Position numbers and translations under genes: made by a program | Source: Paenibacillus riograndensis SBR5 | Lineage (GTDB): Bacteria > Bacillota > Bacilli > Paenibacillales > Paenibacillaceae | Assembly (NCBI RefSeq): GCF_000981585.1 | Contig: NZ_LN831776.1 | Location: 4,881,187 to 4,945,186 of the forward strand | DNA length: 64,000 bases | Direction: 5' to 3' | Shown: piece by piece, positions 34,010 to 43,573 of the stretch | How positions within the stretch are numbered: position 1 is the stretch's first letter | Layout of the letters: each line of letters begins with the position of its first letter | Notes under the pieces: generated by a model | Seen by the model: the letters and a program-made list of their open reading frames with translations, nothing else | Database searches by the model: none | Told to the model about the DNA's origin: nothing

Positions 34010-35884
34010 ATGCGGTTGAAGGAACCACGTACACTCAGCAAAAGATCTATACTTTTTTTCTCGCTGATCATGCTTGCGAAAAGCTATTTTGCCTGGTATT
34101 ACTTGTTCGAGGATGGTCCTACCTGGACAACATGGCTGAAAGAAATCCCGTTCATCCTGCTGATATTCTGCCTGATTGAATGGTTCGCCACCAAACGGAA
34201 AATCGCTATCTACATGATTGTCAATTTATTGATTACGGTTTTGTTTTTCTCTTTGATTGTCTATCATAATCATTTTGGCATTATTGCCACTTCTCAGGTT
34301 ATCGGTCAGGCCAAACAGGTTGGAGCCGTGAAGAAAAGCATATTTTCGGTGCTCCACCCGCAGTATATGCTGATTTTTCTGGATATCATTATCATTAGCC
34401 TGGTGATGTTCAGCCGGAAAAAGGCCGTCGCCTGGAAAAAAGCCATGTCCCGCCGGAGCAACCGCAAAGCGGTCGCTGCCCTGTTCTGCATTTCGCTGAT
34501 CATTTGTATGATGAATATTTTCCCGAATCAGGCCAGTATGAATGAAACGGTTCAAGCCGAGCAAATGGGAATTCTTAATTATGAAGCCTACGCCCTGCTT
34601 GCAGAGCATAAAGAAGAGCAAATTGAACTCTCCCAAATCACACAAGCCGCCATCGATCAAAAAAAGGGCATTCAGGAGCAATCCAACCCGGCCCTGTTCG
34701 GTGCTGCCAAGGGAAAAAATCTGATTATCATTCAAATGGAGTCTTTCCAGAATTTCCTGATTAATCTGTCCATCGATGGGCAGGAGATTACTCCTAATAT
34801 GAACAAGCTGGCCGCAGGAAACTTTTACTTTCCGCGTTTTTACCAGCAGGTCGGTCAAGGCAATACCTCGGATGCGGAATTTATCGTGAACACTTCCTTT
34901 TATGTTCCGCCGGATGGACCGGCTACCGACATCTATGCTCCCAAAGAGCTTCCCAGCCTGCCCAAGCTGCTGCAGGCGCAAGGGTACGACACGGCAACGT
35001 TTCATACCAATGAGGTTGACTTCTGGAACCGTGGTGAGCTGTACAAAGCATTGGGCTTTGACCGTTACTATGACAAGGCCTTTTTTGGTGAAGACGATAA
35101 GGTATTCTACGGGGCTTCCGATGAAATTCTATACAAGAAGACATCCGCAGAACTGGCGAGAATGGACCAGAGAAGCCAGCCGTTCTATTCCCACGTGATC
35201 TCGATGTCATCGCATAATCCGTTCACCATTCCCGAAGATAAATACAAGATGGCGCTGCCGGAACGCTTTGAAGGAACGCTTGTCGGGAATTACATTCGTG
35301 CCCAGAATTATGCTGACTATGCTCTTGGCCAGTTCATCGATGAGCTTAAGCAGAATGGTGTATGGGATAACAGCTTAATTATGTTGTACGGCGATCACCG
35401 GGGACTGCCCATTTTCTCCCTCAAGGAAGAGGATCATGTCTTATTGGAGGAAATTCTGAATCATAAATATACGGAACGCGATTTGATTAATATTCCGCTG
35501 ATCATCGCCTCCCCGGGATTAACGACGCCAAGCGTGAAGGAACAATTAGGCGGGCAGGTAGATATTTTACCAACGGTATCCAATCTATTAGGGGTATCCC
35601 TTGACAGCCATATTCATTTCGGGCAGGATCTGTTGAATCAATCCGCGTATAATCTGCTTCCACAGCGCTATTATTTGCCGACAGGCTCATTTGTAAATAA
35701 TGAAGAGCTGTTTCTGTCCGGCAGCGGATTCAAGGATGGCCAGCATTATACGTTATCCGGTGACGGCATGAAACCTCTGCAAGCTACAGAAGATGAATTC
35801 AACCGCGCGCTGGAGCTGCTTCACCTGTCTGACAGCTATGTAACCCAATTGCCTGACAGAGAAGTAAAAGGCGAAGAAAATTAA
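34010..35884 (+). CDS. LTA synthase family sulfatase-fold phosphoglycerol transferase
   Basis: 624 residues: five N-terminal membrane spans, then an extracellular sulfatase-like domain. The nucleophile is Thr286 in QGNTSDAEF, and metal ligands follow in IQMESFQNF, HTNEVDFWNR, YGDHRG. It polymerises glycerol phosphate from phosphatidylglycerol onto a lipid anchor outside the membrane (lipoteichoic acid or a related envelope polymer). I did not give ltaS as a symbol because Bacillales have several paralogues that differ in role. The gene is alone and ends in a good terminator at 35925. Confidence 0.9.
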   Translation: MRLKEPRTLSKRSILFFSLIMLAKSYFAWYYLFEDGPTWTTWLKEIPFILLIFCLIEWFATKRKIAIYMIVNLLITVLFFSLIVYHNHFGIIATSQVIGQAKQVGAVKKSIFSVLHPQYMLIFLDIIIISLVMFSRKKAVAWKKAMSRRSNRKAVAALFCISLIICMMNIFPNQASMNETVQAEQMGILNYEAYALLAEHKEEQIELSQITQAAIDQKKGIQEQSNPALFGAAKGKNLIIIQMESFQNFLINLSIDGQEITPNMNKLAAGNFYFPRFYQQVGQGNTSDAEFIVNTSFYVPPDGPATDIYAPKELPSLPKLLQAQGYDTATFHTNEVDFWNRGELYKALGFDRYYDKAFFGEDDKVFYGASDEILYKKTSAELARMDQRSQPFYSHVISMSSHNPFTIPEDKYKMALPERFEGTLVGNYIRAQNYADYALGQFIDELKQNGVWDNSLIMLYGDHRGLPIFSLKEEDHVLLEEILNHKYTERDLINIPLIIASPGLTTPSVKEQLGGQVDILPTVSNLLGVSLDSHIHFGQDLLNQSAYNLLPQRYYLPTGSFVNNEELFLSGSGFKDGQHYTLSGDGMKPLQATEDEFNRALELLHLSDSYVTQLPDREVKGEEN

Positions 35885-35924
35885 GTCTCTCTTTTGGCAA
35901 AAAACAGCAATACATAGCGCAGCG

Positions 35925-35956
35925 AAGCCCACTTCGTAATCGAGGTGGGTTTTTTA
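35925..35956 (+). terminator. Terminator of the LtaS-like gene
   Basis: GCCCACTTCG and CGAGGTGGGT pair over a short loop, then six T, 41 bases past the stop. Confidence 0.85.
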
Positions 35957-36105
35957 TTGTCAAAATGACATCACTATATTTGTAAATATAACAAATTATT
36001 CAATAATTATAATCCAGATGGTAGATTTATCATGAAAAAAAGAATAGAATGAATTTGGGAATATTTCCCTTAGCGTCAAAAAATAAAACTTGGAGGTGTT
36101 TGGTT

Positions 36106-37437
36106 ATGCGAAAGTCAATTTCTGTTATCTCCACACTGGCCGTCACTATGTTGTTTTCGTCGCAATTAGCATTTGCAGAGGAAGCTGTGCTTCCAGCCAA
36201 CAACATTCTTCCACAAACCGAAAGTCAAGAAATTGCACAGAAGGCTGATATTAAAGTTATTGATTTGTTGGATCAGAGCAATTCAGTAGATACGGGCCAA
36301 AAGGCGATACCATCCCAGCAAGCGGCAAGTCTGCTGCCGCCTCAACTGCAAGCAGCCAGCAATTATAATTTCTCGCCGCGTGATTTCGGTTATTCTATCG
36401 TGCAAACGAGCGATGGCGGCTACGTGTACACCGGCTCAACCACTGTGAATGGAAATGAAGATATCATATTTGCCAAGACAGACGCTGCTCTAACTCTGCA
36501 ATGGGCATACGCTTATGGAGGAACAGGAGCCGAATCTGGAGCTGAAGTACGGGCAACCAGCGATGGCGGTTATATGATTGCCGGGACAAGCAATGCCAGC
36601 GGTTCTTCAGATGTCATTCTGGTCAAGACCGATGCAAGCGGTACAGTTCAATGGTCGAAAACCTACGGAGGGCCAGTCAAGGAAGAGGCCCAGGCTATGG
36701 AGCTTGGCACTGACGGTGGATATATCGTTGTCGGCACCAAGGAGAGCAGCAGTAATTCCAACGACGCTTATATGCTGAAGGTAGATGCAAACGGCAATAT
36801 CCAATGGACCCGGACTTTCGGCAAAGATAACCTTGAAGACCGTTTTTACGGGGTGGCTGTGACACCGGATGGCGGTTATGTAGCCGTCGGATATAAAACG
36901 CTCTCCGAAATTATTAATCCGGGAACGGCTCAACGGATGTATGGCTTAATGGTGAAAGTAAATGGAAGCGGTAACACCGTATTTGAATCTACACTGGACC
37001 GCTATTCAATGTTGAACGGCGTTGCTGCAACATCAAGCGGTTATGTGGCAGCCGGGTCCATCAATAATGTTGATCTACCGAATAATAGTCAACTTTACAA
37101 TATTTTTGTAACCAAAGTCAGTACGTCCGGCAGTCAAAGCTGGAGCCGGCAATTCCATGCGACCAATGGCGATTTTGCCAACGATATCAAGCTTGCGAAG
37201 GATGGCAACTTTATAGTGACAGGTTTTATTACTCCTGCAGTGTACAAGGAAGATCTGTTAATGTTAAAAATTGACGGCTCCGGAAACACGCAATGGTCGA
37301 ATACCTATAGTTTTGGCGACACAGGCGAAATAGGCAGAAGCGTCGCAGCTGCCAGTGATGGCGGATATGTTGTTACCGGTTCGTATCTAGCCAACAACGA
37401 TTATGACGTCCTCCTGCTTAAGTTTGGCAGTGATTGA
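36106..37437 (+). CDS. Secreted protein with TSDGGY-type propeller repeats
   Basis: 443 residues. A signal peptide ends near AFAEE. About seven repeats of 45-55 residues follow, each with a TSDGGY-V/M-x-x-G-T/S core (VQTSDGGYVYTGSTT, ATSDGGYMIAGTS, AASDGGYVVTGSY) and a K-T/V-D-A-S-G-T-V-Q-W strand. This is a beta-propeller pattern, widespread in exported proteins of Gram-positive bacteria, without a catalytic motif. GGAGGTG 8 bases before the ATG at 36106 supports the start; an ATG at 36049 is without a ribosome site. Convergent with the next gene, sharing a UUCG terminator. Confidence 0.85.
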   Translation: MRKSISVISTLAVTMLFSSQLAFAEEAVLPANNILPQTESQEIAQKADIKVIDLLDQSNSVDTGQKAIPSQQAASLLPPQLQAASNYNFSPRDFGYSIVQTSDGGYVYTGSTTVNGNEDIIFAKTDAALTLQWAYAYGGTGAESGAEVRATSDGGYMIAGTSNASGSSDVILVKTDASGTVQWSKTYGGPVKEEAQAMELGTDGGYIVVGTKESSSNSNDAYMLKVDANGNIQWTRTFGKDNLEDRFYGVAVTPDGGYVAVGYKTLSEIINPGTAQRMYGLMVKVNGSGNTVFESTLDRYSMLNGVAATSSGYVAAGSINNVDLPNNSQLYNIFVTKVSTSGSQSWSRQFHATNGDFANDIKLAKDGNFIVTGFITPAVYKEDLLMLKIDGSGNTQWSNTYSFGDTGEIGRSVAAASDGGYVVTGSYLANNDYDVLLLKFGSD

Positions 37438-37464
37438 TTTTATGAAAAATTAAGCTGTTAAAAG

Positions 37465-37494
37465 TAAAGCAGCCTTATTCGTAAGGCTGCTTTA
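37465..37494. terminator. Bidirectional UUCG hairpin
   Basis: TAAAGCAGCCTTA (37465-37477), loop TTCG, TAAGGCTGCTTTA (37482-37494): perfect 13-bp stem with a UUCG tetraloop, between convergent genes that end at 37437 and 37497. Confidence 0.85.
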
Positions 37495-37496
37495 CC

Positions 37497-38405
37497 CTAT
37501 GGATTCAGGTTTCGCACCAGCTTTTGATACTTCCAGGTCTTGCCGTAATTGCTGCTGGTCAAGTATATCGTACCCACAACGTTACTCGCACCATCCTTGC
37601 TGAGCTGTACCGGGAACTGCCCCCGTGCCCCGTCGAATACCGGAGACAGCGGCGTCAGGCTATACTCTTCAAAGCCGCCAGGCAGTTTGAGATGAAGCTT
37701 GGTCCAGCTTTTACCTCCATCCTGCGTCCAGCAAACGGCCGGCTGGAAGTCCGTCTCATATCTGAACCCCATAAAACCGATCTTGTCATTTGCGAAGCCT
37801 GCTCCGGTTAATACTCTTGCATACACTTCATTGGCATTTCCCTTCACTTCGTTCCAGGTCTTCCCGCCATCCCTCGTTTTGTAGAGATAATGGTCTTCAC
37901 TGCCCATCCCTTTGAAGCTGCTGAGTATCATCCAGCCGTCATTTTTGTTAATGAACCCGATGTTTTTGGTGGTGCCAGTGACCTCTTTGGTCACCGGGTA
38001 GGTATTCCAGGTCTTCCCCTGATCGTTGGTGATAAGCACCTGAACCGGAATTGCCCTGGAGCCTCCATACACAATGGCTGTTTTATCTGTGGAAATAAAG
38101 AAACCTGATCCATCTGCGGTCATACCCGACTCTTCGTCATAACCCGGATTCAAGGTTAGCGGAGCCTTCACCTTAGTTTTACCGTTATTGTACGAAATCA
38201 TGACATGACCATCCTTATCCAGCGTATACAAATGGCCCGCATTATAGGCAATCACCTGCTCTCCTGCCGAGTTGCGGGTGTAGACAGTGCCAGGCTTGAT
38301 CTTTGAACCGCTGCCTTCGCTTATGCCGGAGCCCCATATCCCTGCCAAGGCCATCAATACAACTGCTGCAATCCAGTGTGTTTTCAAAAGTAAACCTTTC
38401 CACAT
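37497..38405 (-). CDS. Exported BNR/Ycf48-like propeller protein
   Basis: About 302 residues with an N-terminal hydrophobic export segment (WIAAVVLMALAGIWGSG). Several copies of the BNR/Asp-box pattern follow: NDQGKTWNTYP, RDGGKTWNEVKG, TQDGGKSWTKLHL, SNYGKTWKYQKL. Such proteins fold as sialidase-like propellers, but no sialidase catalytic residues are visible. The role is unknown, perhaps a surface sensor. The ATG at 38405 (or 38408) follows GGGAGG closely. It shares the UUCG terminator at 37465 with the convergent gene. Confidence 0.8.
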   Translation of the reverse strand: MWKGLLLKTHWIAAVVLMALAGIWGSGISEGSGSKIKPGTVYTRNSAGEQVIAYNAGHLYTLDKDGHVMISYNNGKTKVKAPLTLNPGYDEESGMTADGSGFFISTDKTAIVYGGSRAIPVQVLITNDQGKTWNTYPVTKEVTGTTKNIGFINKNDGWMILSSFKGMGSEDHYLYKTRDGGKTWNEVKGNANEVYARVLTGAGFANDKIGFMGFRYETDFQPAVCWTQDGGKSWTKLHLKLPGGFEEYSLTPLSPVFDGARGQFPVQLSKDGASNVVGTIYLTSSNYGKTWKYQKLVRNLNP

Positions 38406-38529
38406 CATTTTTCCTCCCAATCTATTACCATATATCTCTAATCATAAAATTAATCGTGAACGACAGACCGCAGCTGCAAGACAACAAAACTCCTATCGGG
38501 TCACAGCCGGATGATTATTCTATTAAGTT

Positions 38530-39003
38530 TTACACATTTCGTCGATAGTCACTCAGACTGGCGGGAATATGCCCCGCTCCAAGAATAAGGCTGAAGATTA
38601 ATAAATAGCCGGAGTGCAGGATTACGGAAGCAGACAGAAAATAGAGAACCGGGCTTAACGCCAGAGGTACGGGAATCCCCATGAGCGGCGTGAACAACAG
38701 CCTGTACGGTCTTCCATTCCTGAAATATCTGCCCCAACCGTAATAGTAAATGCCCAGTGAAAGCAGCATTACGATCAGTGCAAGGACCTCCAAACCGTTC
38801 TGCATATGCAGGGAATAAAAAAGCGGAACAATAATCACTCCCATCCGCCCGATGAATTCAGCCCCGGTAAAAAAGCGATTTCGTGTCGTCTTGTCAGGCA
38901 TGTTCTGAGGTTCTAATTGGAAAAACAGCAGATTGGGCAGCAAAATCAACAGCGGTACCAAAAGACTCACAGGATGAAACAAGGTTATCCCCCTAATCCG
39001 CAT
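38530..39003 (-). CDS. Polytopic membrane protein of unknown function
   Basis: 157 residues with four or five hydrophobic segments (VSLLVPLLILLPNLLFF, VIIVPLFYSLHM, LALIVMLLSLGIYYYGW, VLYFLSASVILHSGYLLIFSLILGAGHI). No family motif I recognise, although the GW-YF-NGRPY loop looks conserved. It follows the lipoprotein gene at 39029 by 25 bases, on the same strand, and so probably shares its mRNA. ATG at 39003 has GAGAG upstream; a TTG at 38982 with AGGGGG six bases before it is an alternative. Confidence 0.7.
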   Translation of the reverse strand: MRIRGITLFHPVSLLVPLLILLPNLLFFQLEPQNMPDKTTRNRFFTGAEFIGRMGVIIVPLFYSLHMQNGLEVLALIVMLLSLGIYYYGWGRYFRNGRPYRLLFTPLMGIPVPLALSPVLYFLSASVILHSGYLLIFSLILGAGHIPASLSDYRRNV

Positions 39004-39028
39004 TCGTTATTCTCTCATTCACTTACGT

Positions 39029-39718
39029 TCATTTTTCAGGAATATTAAAGAATTCACTATTTTCCCATACCAGCTCCCCTTCTTTTACTAGAGTCATTTT
39101 CTCAATATCCTTAGTCGTGGGGTATGTACGCAATACATCGAAACTGGCTTTGTTATTATCCATACCTTCAATGCGGTAAACAGCGATGTTCTCATTTTCG
39201 ATTTTCAGGATAAGATCTTCCTGCCGGAATTCCTTAGCCTCGGGTTTATTCGAGACGACATGCTCGGTGAAATCCTGCAAGTCCAGCCATTCGATAACCG
39301 AACGATGAATTCCTGATCCAAAAGAATACGCATAGACGATATCCGCTGTCCCGTCCTTGTTCACGTCGTAAGGAACAGCACTTGTTACACCATACCCGCC
39401 GAATCCAATTCCGATCTGCACTGCCTTCCCGTCAGATACGGCAAAGGTATCCCAGCTTGAAGTCTCTTCTATATTTTTAAAAAGCTGATGCCCGGTTTGC
39501 TCCCAAATATCCGGGGGTGTGATGTCGGTCCAATGAGCCGTACCATTTCGGGAAGAGGTTTCATTTATATTTGCTGTAATCAACTTGCCCGCCTGCTCAG
39601 AAGTCAACTTGCGGGGCAACGCAACCGATACGGATTCAGGCGTCCCGCCTGAGTCACAAGACGCTGCTACCCAGCATATTGCCAGCAGCGACAGTATCCC
39701 TGGCGATCTTGTCCTCAT
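39029..39718 (-). CDS. Putative lipoprotein with a calcium-binding-like repeat
   Basis: 229 residues. The start (MRTRSPGILSLLAICWVAASC) ends in the lipobox VAASC with Cys21. In the middle, PYDVNKDGTADIVYAYSFG resembles an FG-GAP/EF-hand-like loop that binds calcium. The remainder is mixed helix and strand with an N-terminal SEQAGKLITANINE helix. The role is unknown; it is probably a surface protein. GGAGGTGAG precedes the ATG. It is followed by the membrane protein gene, so the two form a short operon. Confidence 0.8.
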   Translation of the reverse strand: MRTRSPGILSLLAICWVAASCDSGGTPESVSVALPRKLTSEQAGKLITANINETSSRNGTAHWTDITPPDIWEQTGHQLFKNIEETSSWDTFAVSDGKAVQIGIGFGGYGVTSAVPYDVNKDGTADIVYAYSFGSGIHRSVIEWLDLQDFTEHVVSNKPEAKEFRQEDLILKIENENIAVYRIEGMDNNKASFDVLRTYPTTKDIEKMTLVKEGELVWENSEFFNIPEK

Positions 39719-39837
39719 GCTTTTCTCACCTCCAGCACAGTGATTTACCTTATTATAACATTTGTTTGATCATGCTTATGTATTTGGCTATATTAATTAT
39801 AGAATAGTCTCCGTATCCACTCTATTCCCATAACAGC

Positions 39838-39866
39838 AAAAAGAGATGCCCTATAGGCATCCCCGG
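39838..39866 (-). terminator. Terminator of the SDR gene
   Basis: Minus strand: GGGGATGCC, TATA loop, GGGCATCTC, then TTTTT, 36 bases after the stop at 39902. Confidence 0.75.
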
Positions 39867-39901
39867 ATTTATTGTTCTGTGCTCAAAAGAACGATAATCC
39901 C

Positions 39902-40666
39902 TTATTTATAGATTGGAGCTCCAAATGGAGAAGAGCCTGAACCGCCATCGACGCCAATATCCGCTCCGTTGACATAAGAAGCTGCATCTGATGCCAAAAA
40001 TACGGCTACCTGGGCAATTTCCTCCGGTTCACCCAAGCGCTTCAGCGGAACTGAACGGGTGAGTACTGCTTCTTTGGCGGCCAAACCTTCAGCGTTTCCC
40101 CAGATTGGCGTCCGCGTGGCTCCGGGAGAGATTGTATTCACACGGATTCCGCGCGGTGCCAGCTCTGACACCAGCACTCTCGCCATACTGCTGACCGCAC
40201 CTTTGCTGGCTGCATAGGCAGATGTGCCCGGACTTCCGGCTTCCGCCAGCACAGAGCTGTTCAAGATCACGGAAGCCCCCTCCTTCAAGTGAGGAACAGC
40301 CGCCTGAACGGTGAAAAAGACGCCTGTCACATTCGTTCGCAGCACCTTCTCGAAAAGGGAGAGCTCCGTTCCCCCAACAGGGGTGTAGCCTGAAATTCCG
40401 GCATTTGCAAATACCACATCCAGCGTACCAAATCTCTCTACCGCAGCCGCAACCGCCTGTTCCAGACTTGCTGGATCAGTAGTGTCTGCTTGAACCCCAA
40501 GTGCGCTCGCAGCGCCAAGCTCCTCAACTGCCGCATTTAGAGTGTCCTGGTTCCGTCCGGTAATCACTACTTTGGCTCCTTCGTTTACGAATAATTTTGC
40601 AGTGGCCAGCCCGATGCCGCTATTCCCTCCGGTAATAAAAGCTACTTTCCCTTCCAATTTACCCAT
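39902..40666 (-). CDS. Short-chain dehydrogenase/reductase
   Basis: 254 residues. The NAD(P) motif GGNSGIG (13-19) with basic Arg/Asn at 38-39 suggests NADPH use. The catalytic residues are Ser138, Tyr151 and Lys155 (YAASK). It has the NAG stretch and a C-terminal SYVNGADIGVDGG substrate loop. The substrate is not determined. The start is preceded by an AAAAGGAGAAATGG ribosome site. The 188-base region upstream holds a long palindrome (40785-40827), which may be its operator, and then the isochorismatase-like gene on the same strand. Confidence 0.92.
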   Translation of the reverse strand: MGKLEGKVAFITGGNSGIGLATAKLFVNEGAKVVITGRNQDTLNAAVEELGAASALGVQADTTDPASLEQAVAAAVERFGTLDVVFANAGISGYTPVGGTELSLFEKVLRTNVTGVFFTVQAAVPHLKEGASVILNSSVLAEAGSPGTSAYAASKGAVSSMARVLVSELAPRGIRVNTISPGATRTPIWGNAEGLAAKEAVLTRSVPLKRLGEPEEIAQVAVFLASDAASYVNGADIGVDGGSGSSPFGAPIYK

Positions 40667-40784
40667 TGTCCATTTCTCCTTTTCCGATTCGTTCTCTAAA
40701 GCCGATTGAGGTCTTTTATGGGAACGATCATTCTATTATTATCAAAAAAAATTGATCTCCTGCTCACGAAATCATCTTAACATA

Positions 40785-40827
40785 ATGAGAACGGTCAGTA
40801 AATAATTATTTCACCGACCGTTCTCAT
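40785..40827. promoter_or_regulatory. Long palindrome upstream of the SDR gene
   Basis: ATGAGAACGGTC (40785-40796) is exactly inverted at GACCGTTCTCAT (40816-40827), with an AT-rich, near-palindromic centre (AAATAATTATTT). No T tract follows, so it is more likely an operator of a TetR-like or other repressor than a terminator. No regulator gene next to it is an obvious partner. Confidence 0.65.
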
Positions 40828-40856
40828 ATAAAAGTCTTATCCTTTCAACCAGCGTG

Positions 40857-41447
40857 TTATGTTAATGAGGCAGCCGCTTCTGCACTCGTCCGAATCCGTC
40901 CAATCCGGGAAAAGATCGTTTTGCAGACAAATTCATGTTCCTCCCGGCTGGAAGCACCCATGGCATCTTCGGCAAAAACCTGGTCATAACCCAGTTGATA
41001 AGCTTCTCTTGCGGTGGTATCCACACCGATAGAGGTAGATATACCACAAAGTACGATTGTACGAATCCCGCGCCGGCGGAGCTGGAGGTCGAGATCTGTC
41101 CCGAAAAACGCTCCCCATTGATGTTTGGCAAGGGTGTACGTCCCCTGATATTTGGCTAATTCAGGCACAATCTGGTCCCAGCCTTCAGGGTACTGCGGCG
41201 GGTTTACTTGCAAATCCGTTTTGGGTTTAAGCATATCTTTCCCGTCGAGCGTAGAGACTCTTACCAGCACCACAAAAGCACCTTTCTCCGTAAAAGCCTT
41301 CACCAGATTGTCTGCATTACGGATCACCTGCTCCACCGGATAGGGATGCAGCTCACGGCCAGTGCTGGCAATCCCGTTCTGCAAGTCAATCACCACAAGC
41401 GCTGTAGTAGCCGCGTTTAATTCTTCAGGCTCTTTTACATTTCCCAT
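40857..41447 (-). CDS. Isochorismatase-like hydrolase with Gly at the catalytic Cys position
   Basis: 196 residues. The fold of the cysteine-hydrolase family is clear: Asp21 in LVVIDLQNG, Lys108 in LAKHQWGAF, and the strand [16 protein letters not shown]. In amidases the last motif carries a catalytic Cys; here the position is Gly141. True isochorismatases (PhzD, EntB type) also lack the Cys and use the Asp, so an ether-cleaving rather than amidase activity is possible. No biosynthetic partner genes are near. It is 28 bases downstream of the MFS exporter gene, probably in an AraC-led operon. Confidence 0.85.
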   Translation of the reverse strand: MGNVKEPEELNAATTALVVIDLQNGIASTGRELHPYPVEQVIRNADNLVKAFTEKGAFVVLVRVSTLDGKDMLKPKTDLQVNPPQYPEGWDQIVPELAKYQGTYTLAKHQWGAFFGTDLDLQLRRRGIRTIVLCGISTSIGVDTTAREAYQLGYDQVFAEDAMGASSREEHEFVCKTIFSRIGRIRTSAEAAASLT

Positions 41448-41475
41448 TGTCGTTACACGCTCCTATTCATTCTCT

Positions 41476-42666
41476 TTATTGGCTGTTAAGTTTCTTATAC
41501 ACCTTGAAATACACCCACACGGCATTGATCAATAACAACGCAGCTGTAATAAAAAATACATACCGGATCCCAAACCAGGCGGCAATTTGCCCGCCCAGCA
41601 CCGATCCCCCGAATATCCCCAGGTAGCCTGCCGACATGTTCAATCCAAACACTCTGCCAGTAATTGAAGAGGGGGTGATCTTTTTGACCAGAATGTTCAC
41701 GGAAGGAATAAGTCCGCCTGCGGCAAGGCCCAGCACAAAACGGAGGCCCATAAGCTGCCAGGGATTCTGCACAAAAGCTTGAGGGATGAAAATCAGCCCC
41801 GCCGTGATCAGCGCAGCCAGCATTACCCTGTGTGCGCCAATCCGGTCCGAAAGCCTGCCTAATCTTGGAGCGGCGATAATATTCGCCAGTCCGGATGCCG
41901 AGAAGGTGAGTCCGGCGATTAGCGCAATATGGCTGCCGCTTCTGGACAAATGGTTCACATACACAGTGATAACCGGCTCAACCGTATACAAAGCGACCGT
42001 TAACACGAAAAAACTCACAAACAGGGTAATCGTCAGGTTTTTCTCAGGCACACTGCTCCATACTTCCTTGAACCGAAGCGCCTGCTTGTCCTCGCGGACA
42101 AAGGATTCCTGTACAAATAGCAGGGTCAAGATGAAGGCGGCCAGCAGCAGAGCTCCAGTCAGGAAAAAGGTGTCCTCCAGCCCCATGTTCTCGGCGATAA
42201 AACCGCCAAGGGACGGCCCCAACAAAGAACCCGCGATGCTTGCCGTTGAAAGGGTGCCAAGAGCATATCCCGCGTGCTCCTTATCCGTCTGGGTGGCAAT
42301 CAGCGTCGTGCAGGCCGTACCATATCCAGTGATCGTCCCCTGTAATAAGCGGAGCCCGATCAGGATATAGACGTTGTGTACAAATCCCATACACCCGATG
42401 ATTACCGCCATGCCCAGGCTTGCCCGCAGGAGCATCGGTTTCCGGCCGAGTTTGTCCGCCGCCAGCCCCCATATGGGTGAGAACAGTGCGGATATCACAT
42501 AAGTGATGCCAAAAGCGATCCCGGATAACCGGGCAATGGAAGCAGGATTCTCCACACCAAGCTGCTGAATATAGAGCGGCAATACCGGTGCGATCTGGCT
42601 CATCCCTACCCCTGTTACAAAGATTCCGAACCAGCAGACAATCAAATTTCTTTTCCAAACCGGCAT
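41476..42666 (-). CDS. MFS multidrug-type transporter
   Basis: 396 residues with twelve membrane spans. The cytoplasmic loop 2-3 motif GLAADKLGRKPMLLRA and the repeated PIWGLAADKLGR / PRLGRLSDRIGAHR signature identify the DHA1 drug:H+ antiporter group. The proline-rich GLxxGPxxGG motif of span 5 is seen as GSLLGPSLGG. It probably exports a drug or a metabolite. It lies 76 bases downstream of an AraC-type gene on the same strand, and the isochorismatase-like gene follows 28 bases later. Confidence 0.9.
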   Translation of the reverse strand: MPVWKRNLIVCWFGIFVTGVGMSQIAPVLPLYIQQLGVENPASIARLSGIAFGITYVISALFSPIWGLAADKLGRKPMLLRASLGMAVIIGCMGFVHNVYILIGLRLLQGTITGYGTACTTLIATQTDKEHAGYALGTLSTASIAGSLLGPSLGGFIAENMGLEDTFFLTGALLLAAFILTLLFVQESFVREDKQALRFKEVWSSVPEKNLTITLFVSFFVLTVALYTVEPVITVYVNHLSRSGSHIALIAGLTFSASGLANIIAAPRLGRLSDRIGAHRVMLAALITAGLIFIPQAFVQNPWQLMGLRFVLGLAAGGLIPSVNILVKKITPSSITGRVFGLNMSAGYLGIFGGSVLGGQIAAWFGIRYVFFITAALLLINAVWVYFKVYKKLNSQ

Positions 42667-42742
42667 GACATACGGCCTTCCTTCTGCTTCACGATTATAT
42701 CCTTATCCTAGCAGCAGGAATGGCTTCAAACCATGCACAATC

Positions 42743-43573
42743 TTAGACTCCATGGACATTTTTGCTGTGAAATTGCGAAGGGCTAATCCCCTCTGTCTTT
42801 TTAAAAATCCTGCTAAAATAAAACTCATCCGCAAAACCGAGCGCCCCGGCCACCTCTTTGATTCTCAGATCGCCTTCCAGAAGCATTTCTTTGGCGGCAT
42901 CCATTTTCAATTGATTAAAGAACTCGATGATCGTGGTTCCTGTAATTTCTTTGAATGCTCTGGAGAGATACGTGGGGGACAGCTGAGCCTGACCGGATAA
43001 TTCAGTCAAGGTTAGTTTGCGATGGATATTTTCACGCATGTACTGAATCAGCTTTTCTACCTTCAAAGAAGTTGCATAATTCTGATTCTGCTTCTTGGTG
43101 TTGTGGTAAATGGCGATGAGGAGCTGCTGGAAGGCAGTTTTAGATACATATTCATACCCCGGCAGCTTCGCGTCCCAGCAGTCCACCAGCTTATGGAATT
43201 GCTCCTCCACCTGGTAATAGTCCTTCAGCTGCTGGGCCGCCTGCAGGGGGAGATTCTCCGCTTCCGGCCGGACGAACCACTCGCCTTCACGTAATCCAAC
43301 ATATCCATAACTGAAATGAACGGATTGAAACCTGCCCGGCTCCTGCCTGTCCATCTCTATCGTATGCGGCAGACCAGGGGTAAGGTAGAACAGCATGCCC
43401 GCTTTGAAAGGGTATTTTTTTCTCTCTATTGTAATACTGCCCTTCCCTGCGCTGACCAATATAAGCTCATGATGATCCAATGCCCGGCTGATCCGGCTCG
43501 AAGGCTTGCGGTTGTCATTTATTTTTCTGAAATTGCAATAATGGATGTGAAAAAAAAGATGGCTCAGCTTCAT
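42743..43573 (-). CDS. AraC-family regulator with cupin-like sensor
   Basis: 276 residues. An N-terminal AraC-type binding domain (GKGSITIERKKYPFKAGMLFYLTPGLPHTIE) and a C-terminal pair of helix-turn-helices (LTLTELSGQAQLSPTYLSRAFKE, IKEVAGALGFADEFYFSRIFKK). The end, GISPSQFHSK, is typical. The group usually senses sugars. It probably controls the MFS transporter gene 76 bases downstream. It is read divergently from the gene at 43741. Confidence 0.9.
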   Translation of the reverse strand: MKLSHLFFHIHYCNFRKINDNRKPSSRISRALDHHELILVSAGKGSITIERKKYPFKAGMLFYLTPGLPHTIEMDRQEPGRFQSVHFSYGYVGLREGEWFVRPEAENLPLQAAQQLKDYYQVEEQFHKLVDCWDAKLPGYEYVSKTAFQQLLIAIYHNTKKQNQNYATSLKVEKLIQYMRENIHRKLTLTELSGQAQLSPTYLSRAFKEITGTTIIEFFNQLKMDAAKEMLLEGDLRIKEVAGALGFADEFYFSRIFKKTEGISPSQFHSKNVHGV

